A stretch of 5,046 bases of DNA, taken from the NCBI GenBank assembly GCA_003219495.1, contig QHOZ01000057.1:511-5556 (forward strand), written 5' to 3'. The stretch is from Verrucomicrobiota bacterium. Lineage in GTDB: Bacteria > Verrucomicrobiota > Verrucomicrobiae > Chthoniobacterales > UBA10450. The notes beneath the pieces are model-generated. The model was given only the letters and a program-made list of their open reading frames with translations. It did not search any database and had not been told where the DNA came from. Below are positions 1 to 5,046 of this stretch, piece after piece (position 1 is the stretch's first letter; the number at the start of each line of letters is the position of its first letter). The translations under genes were made by a program, and so were the position numbers.

Positions 1-14
1 TCGGCCGCTTTCGC

Positions 15-41
15 AAGAACAATGGGGCAAAGGCCCCCTTT
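15..41 (-). terminator. Probable Rho-independent terminator of deoC
   Basis: On the minus strand a GC stem GGGGC / GCCCC (24-37) closes a four-base CTTT loop. It is followed by the T-rich but interrupted stretch ATTGTTCTT (15-23). After one mismatch, two further A-T pairs could extend the stem. It lies about 30 nt past the deoC stop codon, in the right place to end that transcript. The stem is short and the T tract is broken, so termination may be inefficient. No gene is visible in the remaining bases to the left edge. Confidence 0.45.
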
Positions 42-50
42 AGTGATTCT

Positions 51-65
51 GTGCCGAAGTGGCAC
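51..65 (-). other. Small hairpin just after the deoC stop
   Basis: The bases form an inverted repeat GTGCC / GGCAC with a five-base loop, beginning 3 nt after the deoC stop codon. It has no T tract of its own. With the hairpin at 24-37 it makes a tandem pair at the 3' end of the deoC message. It may help termination or protect the 3' end from exonucleases; that role is inferred from position only. A five-bp stem can also occur by chance. Confidence 0.35.
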
Positions 66-68
66 CCT

Positions 69-707
69 TCATGATCGCGACCCGTTCGAAGTGCCGAGCC
101 GTGTCGCGCCCGCTTCAATCATGGCGAAAGCGCCAACGGCATCGCGAATCCCACCACTGGCTTTAACGCCAAAATCACTCCCCACCTCCCGCCGCAACAG
201 CTTCACATCTTCCAAAGTCGCGCCGCCTTTGCTGAAGCCGGTCGATGTCTTGACGAACTGCGCGCCTGACTCGACGACCAGCTTGCACGCGCGAATCTTT
301 TCCTCCTCGGTCAACAGGCAGGTTTCCAAAATGACTTTCACCGGCCGCTCGTCCGCCGCTTCGACAATATCGCGCAATTCGCGCAGCACGTAATTGTTGT
401 CGCCATCTTTGAGACGGCCCACGTTGATGACCACATCAATCTCGTGCGCGCCGGCGTCGATCGCGGCTTCCGTCTCAAAGCGTTTCGCGTCCGTCTCCAT
501 CGCGCCGAGCGGAAAACCCGCCACGGACGCTACTTTCACTTCGGTGCCATCCAGGGAATGCCGCGCCAGTTCTACCCATGAACCGTTTACGCATACCGCA
601 TAAAATCCATGCTCTTTCGCCTCGCGGCAAAGTCTCTCGACATCCGCAGACGTCGCATCCGCTCGCAGCAGCGTGTGATCGATATAGCGTCGCAACTCAA
701 TCATCAT
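69..707 (-). CDS. deoC: Deoxyribose-phosphate aldolase (DERA)
   Basis: Cytoplasmic class I aldolase of deoxynucleoside salvage (EC 4.1.2.4). It reversibly cleaves 2-deoxy-D-ribose 5-phosphate into glyceraldehyde 3-phosphate and acetaldehyde. The protein is a single TIM barrel. Numbered from the chosen start (212 residues), it shows the N-terminal IDHTLL motif (about 9-14), GFPLGA (64-69), the catalytic Asp91 in IDVVINVG, the Schiff-base Lys153 in VKTSTGF, Lys182 in KASGGIR, and a phosphate-binding GATRLGTS (200-207). All catalytic residues expected for the family are present. The ATG at 707 was chosen because homologues begin just before the IDHT motif; the ATG at 704 is equally possible. A TTG at 740 would add 11 residues that look like promoter DNA. 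No good ribosome binding site precedes either ATG, but a -10-like box lies 6 nt upstream, suggesting a leaderless message. The C-terminus stops soon after GTS, about ten residues shorter than the Bacillus enzyme, which should not affect the active site. Confidence 0.95.
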   Translation of the reverse strand: MMIELRRYIDHTLLRADATSADVERLCREAKEHGFYAVCVNGSWVELARHSLDGTEVKVASVAGFPLGAMETDAKRFETEAAIDAGAHEIDVVINVGRLKDGDNNYVLRELRDIVEAADERPVKVILETCLLTEEEKIRACKLVVESGAQFVKTSTGFSKGGATLEDVKLLRREVGSDFGVKASGGIRDAVGAFAMIEAGATRLGTSNGSRS

Positions 708-713
708 CGGAAG

Positions 714-740
714 ATTATCCGGTCGCGCGACAGTGCTCAA
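714..740 (-). promoter_or_regulatory. Candidate deoC promoter, possibly leaderless
   Basis: On the minus strand GATAAT (714-719) matches the sigma-70 -10 box at five of six positions. TTGAGC (735-740) resembles a -35 box at four of six positions. The spacer is only 15 bases, shorter than the usual 17; reading TAATCT as the -10 instead gives 17. GATAAT ends 6 nt before the ATG at 707, which would place the transcription start on or beside the start codon. This fits the lack of a Shine-Dalgarno sequence. It is a pattern match only, and promoter consensus in this phylum is not well established. Confidence 0.4.
722..731. promoter_or_regulatory. 10-bp perfect palindrome inside the deoC promoter
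   Basis: GTCGCGCGAC is a perfect palindrome lying between the proposed -35 and -10 boxes of deoC. Such a position would suit a repressor operator. However, the sequence is all G/C apart from its ends, and palindromes of this type are common by chance in GC-rich DNA. No regulator gene is in view. Confidence 0.2.
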
Positions 741-755
741 GGACGGGACGGTATT

Positions 756-828
756 CGCTTGCTCACGGGCGCGGCTCTGTCGGCCAAACTCCAGGTCACC
801 CCAGCAGAGCCGCGCGCGTGAGCAAGCG
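756..828. repeat. Long inverted repeat (24-bp arms, 25-nt loop) between genes
   Basis: The left arm (756-779) and right arm (805-828) are reverse complements at 23 of 24 positions; the one mismatch is a G opposite G near the middle. The 25-nt loop spans 780-804. The arms are GC-rich and would form a very stable hairpin in RNA from either strand. On the minus strand it begins 6 nt after the stop codon of the large Ig/LTD gene and ends about 50 nt before the deoC ATG. No T tract follows on either strand, so it is not a standard intrinsic terminator. It could be a dispersed REP-like palindrome, a terminator or 3'-stabilising hairpin, or a remnant of a small mobile element. No second copy occurs in this window. 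Confidence 0.85.
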
Positions 829-834
829 GAGGCC

Positions 835-1053
835 TTACGGCTTCAATGCACGGTAGAATCTTTGCCAATCCGTCGCGGCAGGATCAGTCACGGTAATCGG
901 CCCGCTGGAGTATTGAACATTGGTGAACGTCGTCCAATTTGTCAGCGTTCGCGAGTACTGCACGTCATAATGCTGGCCTGCATCCCCCGTCAGGAGAAAC
1001 TGGAATTGTCCACCGGGCACGGAAGCTGGCTGCGACAACAGCGGCGGGCCCGG
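835..1053 (-). other. C-terminal beta-rich module ending FYRALKP
   Basis: The last 72 residues differ from the Ig modules. They read GGQFQFLLTGDAGQHYDVQYS, then TNWTTFTNV, then TDPAATDWQRFYRALKP. This layout (G.F.F...G..G..Y.VQ.S..L.NW, then a DP.A...RFYRA ending) recurs, to my knowledge, at the C-termini of many large verrucomicrobial exported proteins. It is all-beta in appearance. No function is established here; a role in surface attachment or secretion sorting is a guess. There is no PEP-CTERM-like hydrophobic tail. Confidence 0.6.
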
Positions 1054-2241
1054 CAAGACGGACAGGTTTGCTGAGAATGTCGCGGGCGCAATCGGCACAT
1101 TGGTGATGGCGGTGACAACTACTGAGTATACCCCCGCCTGGCTCATCTGGACGTTGGTCAACACGAGCGCCGCGTTAGTGGCGCCCGGAACGTCGCTCGC
1201 GCCAGCCTTCCATTGATAAGCAACTCGCAAAGGACTGAACGCCTGCATGGTCAATCGCGCATCCGTCCGTGATTGCACGCTCACATCGGTCGGCGGCACT
1301 ACGACTGTGACCCAACCGTTGCTGCTCAGTGGCGAGCTGCCAGATGCGTTCAAAACACCGACGGCATAGCCGCCGAATTGATTCGTTTGGATATTTTGCA
1401 CGACGAGTAACGCGTTCGTTTGCTTCGCCTGCAAAACATTCGTCTCCACATTTGCCGACCCACGCCGCCAACGATTCGTCATCGGCCAGCCACCCAACAC
1501 ACCTGCCGAAATCGTCACGTTGCTGCCCACAGCAACCGTGATGCCTCCCGGATGACGCGTGAGGATCGGCCGCACCAGCACTTGCAATGTCGCGGGCAGA
1601 CTTTCCGCCGCACTGCGAGCGTCGTAAGCCACTGCCGTGTAATCGCCGCTCTGGTCCAACCTCACGGCAGGCAGCGTCAGCATCGCATTCGTCTCGCCGG
1701 GCAGATCCTGCCCAAAGTATTTCCATTGATACCGCAACGAACCAGTTCCCTCGGCCGCGACCGTGAAGCTTACGGGCGTATTGGTGTTCGCGGTTCGCGA
1801 CACCGGGTGCGTCAAAATCCGGACGCGACGAAAGACTTCAAGGTTCGCGACCGCGCTCGCGGTCCAGCCGGCAGCATTACTGACCAGCGCACTGTAATCG
1901 CCGCTGTCAGAAATCTGCACGTTCGTCAGTTGAAGCGTGGGATTCGTCTGGCCAGGCAGGGGGATACCATTTCGCCGCCATTGATAGCTGAAAGGCCCTG
2001 TCCCGGAAACCGCCACCGTGACCGATACGTTTGTGTCCGATGGACTGACCACTGGCTGCGGCTGCTGCGTGATCACCGGCGGCGACTGAATCATCAACGT
2101 CGCCCAGTCACTGTAAACTGTCAGACCAAAGTCGTTGTTAACAGCCACGCGATACCTGCCGGCGTTCGCGGGCGTCGCGCTGTCGATGACGAGTGATGCG
2201 TCAGTTGCGTTCACCGGCGTGCCACCGTCCCACTCCCACGC
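1054..2241 (-). repeat. Tandem Ig-like module array (one half plus four full)
   Basis: Approximate module limits are 2089-2241 (half module), 1831-2079, 1573-1827, 1297-1572 and 1054-1296. The spacing is about 80-90 codons. The best-conserved stretch is W..NG..L.G.TN..L.LTNVQ.S.SG.Y...VSN..G in the second module. The fourth is the most divergent, with NRW in place of YQW. The copies are diverged at DNA level, so this is an old protein-level repeat rather than a recent duplication. Confidence 0.75.
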
Positions 2242-5046
2242 ATGATGATGCTCGCCGCCTGTGGAGTGGCGATCGAGTTTTGAATACCCACGGTGGGCGA
2301 GTCCGCGTGCCAATTGGATGCGTCATTGCCGAAACCAGGCTCCCAGGTCCACATGTCGGGATTGCGCTGTAGCGAATTGCCGTCTCCGTCTCCGCTCGTT
2401 GGCCACGGCGCAAGATCGTCGTACGCTACGCGATCGACCAGGACCTCAGTCGGCTGATACAGCTCAATCGTCTCGCCCGCGTTGCTGAGGTTACCGCGCC
2501 ACGGGCCAATGACGGGCGCCTCGTCGGGCACGTTGTATTTGCTGCGGAAGATCACGAGCTGACCGGGGTTCGCCGCAGGATCGAAGCTGACCACGACCAG
2601 GAAACCAGAAGCAGGAATGGCTGTGTTCGTCGGGAACGTGAAACTGACTGCGTTGCGCAACTGCCAACCATCCAGCGTCACATCAGCGGTCGTCAAATTT
2701 TGCAGTTCGACGAACTCATCAATGTTGTTCTCGTTGCTGTTGATCGTCGGCGGGTGATACATGATCTCGCTGATCACAACGGCGCCGACGCGTGGGCCCG
2801 CGTTGAAGCCGCCGAGCGTCGGCGCGGTCAACTCCACAAAGTCCGATCCGGCGCAACTTTGAACCACGCCGACCGACTTGCCGAGAGGCGTTTGGCTGAA
2901 CCCCACTACCGAACGTCGGCCGGACAGATTGCCGTTGCTGTCCGCCTCGGACAACGAAGCGTATCCGCCAAGCACGAAACCGAACTGGCTTGCCTGGAAG
3001 ACAAGATAGCCGCCTGCTGGCAAAAATGTGCCGCTCGGGATCCGGAACCTTCTATGATCACGAGGGTCGTTGCTCAAATACCAGTTGCTAAGATCGACGC
3101 CCAATGACGAAGGGTTATAAATTTCAATCGCCTGTTCGGCTGGCGCCTGCGGATTCGCCAGCACTTCGTTGATGCGCGCATTGTCGAGCGGCAGGTAATT
3201 ACTCGCGCGCGGGGTCGCTGTTCCCGGAAAGCTCGCGACCGTCGGCCCACCGTCGGGCACGCGTCCTTGCGAGACGCCGGGGTCCTGCGCGCCAAAATAC
3301 ACCGAATCGATAATATCCTCGCCGACGAGGCGCAACGATTCGCCCTCAGCCGATAAATTGAAATTCACATGGTTCCGGCCATCGCTCGGATCGGCGTCCG
3401 CGATGACCCGCACAAAATTGTTCCCGCCAATGAAGCTCAACGACGCGAATTGGAACTGTCTCAACCTGTAAATTTCGAACCAATCGTTGCCATCGGTCGG
3501 ATTGGCCATCCATTCATTGATCCGCAATGAGCCTGACGTCCCCAAATCCGCGGCCGCGGCATTCGCTGCACCGGGTGTGACGCTCGCCAGCAACGCCCAC
3601 TGATTCCCGTTGCGCCCGATCGACATATCCGCCACCTGAAATCCATAGGCGACCGAATCCACGAGCTGGCCGCCCGTGTTCAACAGATAAACAGCGCCGC
3701 TTTCCGTGTCCAGGGTTCCCAGATTCACCACGACATATCCATTCGCCGGCACGCTCGTGCTCGCCGGAAATACATATTGCGCCGGCTGTCCTAAATCCGT
3801 GCTCAACCTCATGCCCGATACGTCATACGCGGTGCCATTCGGGTTGTGCAACTCGACCCAGCCGCCGCTCGCGGCGATTTCATTGAGCACCGGGCCTGCA
3901 TAATTAATTAGATAATTGCTCGCGCCCGGGCTCGCGCTGCCGACGAACGTTGCAATGGTTGCGGTTCCATCGGGGAGGCGGCCCTGCGTGATGCCTTCGG
4001 CTTGCGGCCCATAATTCACCCGCTCCAATTCAACCGCCGATTCGTCATAGAGAACGATCCTCCCGCCGGCCGCCGGCAGCTTGAAATCAAGGTTATCGGG
4101 TCCGGCGAGTGCGCGCTCAGTCGCAAAGAACTGCGCAAATCCATTCGGCGCGATGAACGACAGCGAATTGATCTGCTGCACCGTATTGTCATTGCCGAGA
4201 AAGATGCCTTGCAACGTCACCGGCGAGGCCGAACGGTTATACAATTCGATCCAGTCATCGCTTCCCGGGGCTGCATTCGCCAGCCATTCGTTGATCGCAA
4301 GTGAGCTAGCAGGCGCCGTCGCGACCGCCACGTTCGCCGCGCCCGGCGTTGGCGTGTTCAGCTTCCAACCTTGCGCCGTGCGGCCCACCGAATAGTCCGT
4401 CAACTGCAACCCAAACGTGACCACATCCACGCGCGCGGTCGACGCATTGAAGAGCGACACCGTCTCGCCTTTGCGGCCGAGCGCGAAACCCGTATGCAAC
4501 CCGGGCAACGCATTTGTCGGGCTGTCGCACCACACCACGAGGTATCCGTCCGCCGGAATGCTTACGTCCGCGGGAAAAGCATATTTGCGCGGCGAGCTAT
4601 CGTCCGTAAGGCTGCATCCCGCCAGACTGACAGTCTGCGCTCCGGTGTTGTGCAACTCGATCCAGTCGGGGTAAGTGCCGCCGTTCGCCACGGCCGAAAC
4701 GTTCTCCGCCATCACTTCGTTCAAGACCACCGAAGTCGCCGGCGGCGGGCTCGAGTACCAATTCCCTGGATCATCCGGGTCCGCCAGTGGATCGGCAGCC
4801 TTCAGCGAAGGCCCGCTACCATCGGCGGCAGTGTCCCAACCATTCTGGTCGTCGTAATCCAGTGAGTAGACAATGTTGCCCGCCGGATCTTTGATGGAAA
4901 TCTTTTCGCCGCCGTTATCCAGTTTGCCGCTGAAATATCCAAACGGCGTCACCGCCGGATATCGCAGCGCCCAACCTGCTGGGTTATCCGAGGCCGCAAG
5001 CACAATCGTCGCGCTTGCCGCGATTACGGTGCCCGCCGGGAAAATG
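2211..5046 (-). CDS. Lamin-tail-domain repeat protein (5' end outside window, 3' end frameshifted)
   Basis: The frame is open to the window edge. The codons just above the GTG at 5003 read FPAGTVIAASATIVLAA, the normal interior of an LTD, so the GTG is not the start. Counting from the GTG, it holds the end of one LTD (to about residue 84), then six LTDs at about 92-222, 234-363, 371-482, 492-603, 608-737 and 741-909. The marks of the fold recur: a first strand such as VLNEVMA or VVISEIMYHP, then DWIELHN or DEFVELQN, then FP....IPA.GYLVV, then G.T..L, and an end like TPTPGAAN. There are no enzyme motifs and few cysteines. Bacterial LTD proteins are usually exported and often carry CotH-like or other domains further N-terminal, which cannot be seen here. 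A surface or matrix role is inferred. The frame runs about 10-20 codons beyond the last LTD into atypical sequence (MRGSGTVARR) and stops at 2211, in the overlap with the Ig frame. The two were probably one gene. Confidence 0.85.
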   Translation of the reverse strand, partial: IFPAGTVIAASATIVLAASDNPAGWALRYPAVTPFGYFSGKLDNGGEKISIKDPAGNIVYSLDYDDQNGWDTAADGSGPSLKAADPLADPDDPGNWYSSPPPATSVVLNEVMAENVSAVANGGTYPDWIELHNTGAQTVSLAGCSLTDDSSPRKYAFPADVSIPADGYLVVWCDSPTNALPGLHTGFALGRKGETVSLFNASTARVDVVTFGLQLTDYSVGRTAQGWKLNTPTPGAANVAVATAPASSLAINEWLANAAPGSDDWIELYNRSASPVTLQGIFLGNDNTVQQINSLSFIAPNGFAQFFATERALAGPDNLDFKLPAAGGRIVLYDESAVELERVNYGPQAEGITQGRLPDGTATIATFVGSASPGASNYLINYAGPVLNEIAASGGWVELHNPNGTAYDVSGMRLSTDLGQPAQYVFPASTSVPANGYVVVNLGTLDTESGAVYLLNTGGQLVDSVAYGFQVADMSIGRNGNQWALLASVTPGAANAAAADLGTSGSLRINEWMANPTDGNDWFEIYRLRQFQFASLSFIGGNNFVRVIADADPSDGRNHVNFNLSAEGESLRLVGEDIIDSVYFGAQDPGVSQGRVPDGGPTVASFPGTATPRASNYLPLDNARINEVLANPQAPAEQAIEIYNPSSLGVDLSNWYLSNDPRDHRRFRIPSGTFLPAGGYLVFQASQFGFVLGGYASLSEADSNGNLSGRRSVVGFSQTPLGKSVGVVQSCAGSDFVELTAPTLGGFNAGPRVGAVVISEIMYHPPTINSNENNIDEFVELQNLTTADVTLDGWQLRNAVSFTFPTNTAIPASGFLVVVSFDPAANPGQLVIFRSKYNVPDEAPVIGPWRGNLSNAGETIELYQPTEVLVDRVAYDDLAPWPTSGDGDGNSLQRNPDMWTWEPGFGNDASNWHADSPTVGIQNSIATPQAASIIMRGSGTVARR
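2236..2282 (-). other. Site of frame break between LTD and Ig halves
   Basis: Upstream the LTD frame is sound to about ATPQAASII; downstream the Ig frame is sound from about HAWEWDGG. Joining them needs a shift equal to one missing base (or 3n+1 missing bases). The Ig module that resumes begins near its core Trp, so about 30-35 residues of its N-terminal half are absent. A deletion of roughly 90-110 bp explains both facts better than a single-base slip. A run of four A (2278-2281 on the minus strand) and a CAT triplet repeat (minus strand CATCATCAT, near 2240-2250) lie here and could be involved. Confidence 0.65.
3195..4730 (-). repeat. Repeated pair of lamin-tail domains (A-B, A-B)
   Basis: The LTDs appear as two related pairs. 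The first pair covers 4338-4730 and 3915-4304; the second covers 3558-3893 and 3195-3530. The first members share DYSVGR / DMSIGR followed by TPGAAN, and both lead into INEWLAN / INEWMAN. The second members share SLSFI....F, D..NF.L.A.G, YG.Q..G..QGR.PDG / FGAQ.PGVSQGRVPDG, and P.ASNYL. This alternation points to duplication of a two-domain unit followed by divergence. The second pair is shorter in both members. Confidence 0.6.

Larger units (their letters stand above)
835..2313 (-). pseudogene. C-terminal part of broken LTD/Ig surface protein: Ig-like array
   Basis: Continuation, in another frame, of the upstream LTD gene. Of 492 residues, the first 24 or so (from a TTG at 2313) are out-of-frame reading of LTD sequence and are not credible protein. 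From about residue 25 come an Ig-like half module (25-75), four full Ig-like modules (about 79-160, 163-247, 248-339 and 340-420) and a C-terminal module (421-492). Each full Ig module carries the core Trp (YQW or NRW), a TN..L.L strand, and most keep a G.Y near strand F. None has the disulphide cysteines of animal Ig domains, as is usual in bacterial versions. There are no transmembrane segments or catalytic motifs. The likely role is extracellular binding or spacing, inferred from the fold only. The half module lacks the A and B strands and the frame starts without a plausible start signal. This is therefore annotated as the 3' part of an interrupted gene rather than a separate one. If the break is an assembly error, the whole is one intact gene. 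Confidence 0.8.

Noticed and set aside
738..740. TTG start giving a 223-residue DeoC
   Set aside because: The extra 11 residues have no counterpart just before the conserved IDHT motif, and the DNA looks like a promoter. The ATG at 707 or 704 fits better.
1175..1726. 183-codon open frame on the minus strand in a different frame from the Ig array
   Set aside because: It is an out-of-frame reading of the Ig gene with abnormal composition and no domain match.
1420..2196. 258-codon open frame on the plus strand opposite the Ig array
   Set aside because: The translation is rich in Arg/His/Gln with no recognisable domain, while the minus strand in the same place gives clear Ig modules. It is a GC-rich shadow frame.
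2270..2290. Programmed -1 ribosomal frameshift at the AAAA run
   Set aside because: In the reading frame the site is ATT CAA AAC, which does not form an X XXY YYZ slippery heptamer. A frameshift alone would also not supply the missing half of the Ig module.
2311..2313. TTG as a genuine start of a separate Ig protein
   Set aside because: It has no ribosome binding site, lies inside LTD-coding sequence, and yields about 24 residues of out-of-frame sequence before a partial domain.
4371..4865. 164-codon open frame on the plus strand opposite the LTD array
   Set aside because: The composition is Arg/His-rich and low in hydrophobic residues, with no motif. It lies entirely over well-supported LTD coding sequence on the other strand.
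5001..5003. GTG as the start of the LTD protein
   Set aside because: The frame stays open to the window edge, and the residues upstream of it continue a normal LTD strand (FPAGTVIAAS), so the true start lies beyond the window.
1..5046. CRISPR array, tRNA, rRNA, transposase or phage genes
   Set aside because: No regularly spaced short direct repeats, tRNA-like folds, rRNA sequence or mobile-element proteins were seen on either strand. The repeats present are protein-domain repeats.

Overview
The window most likely comes from a member of the Verrucomicrobiota, probably near the Pedosphaerales/Limisphaerales (old subdivision 3). This is inferred from protein style. Tandem cysteine-free Ig-like modules (pattern YQW..NG..L.G.TN..L.LTNVQ.S..G.Y...VSN..G), stacked lamin-tail domains (LTD) and a C-terminal module ending in FYRALKP are typical of the very large exported proteins of that phylum. 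No rRNA or other phylogenetic marker is present, so the assignment is not proven.

All supported genes lie on the minus strand, so the reading order runs from high to low coordinates. From the right edge (5046) to about 2280 runs the interior of a giant LTD protein. Its 5' end lies outside the window, because the frame is still open at the edge and already inside an LTD. It contains the end of one LTD and six further LTDs. The frame then closes at 2211, and a second frame, overlapping by about 100 bases, carries on to 835 with one half Ig module, four full Ig modules and a C-terminal module. The two frames are best read as one gene broken at the LTD/Ig junction. The first Ig module also lacks its N-terminal half, so a deletion fits better than a single-base error.

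Between this gene and the next lies a 24-bp inverted repeat (756-828) with one mismatch and a 25-nt loop, starting 6 nt after the large gene's stop codon. Downstream comes a probable promoter whose -10-like box sits 6 nt before an ATG. That arrangement suggests a leaderless transcript for deoC (deoxyribose-phosphate aldolase, 69-707). deoC is followed by two small hairpins, the second with a weak T-rich tail, which probably end transcription.

The two genes have no evident functional link. One is a predicted cell-surface or secreted repeat protein; the other is a cytoplasmic nucleoside-salvage enzyme. The inverted repeat and the separate promoter suggest independent transcription. No RNA gene, CRISPR array, insertion sequence or transposase was seen. 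The most notable items are the broken LTD-Ig gene, a second in-frame gap inside one LTD, the apparent duplication of an LTD pair, and the long inverted repeat.
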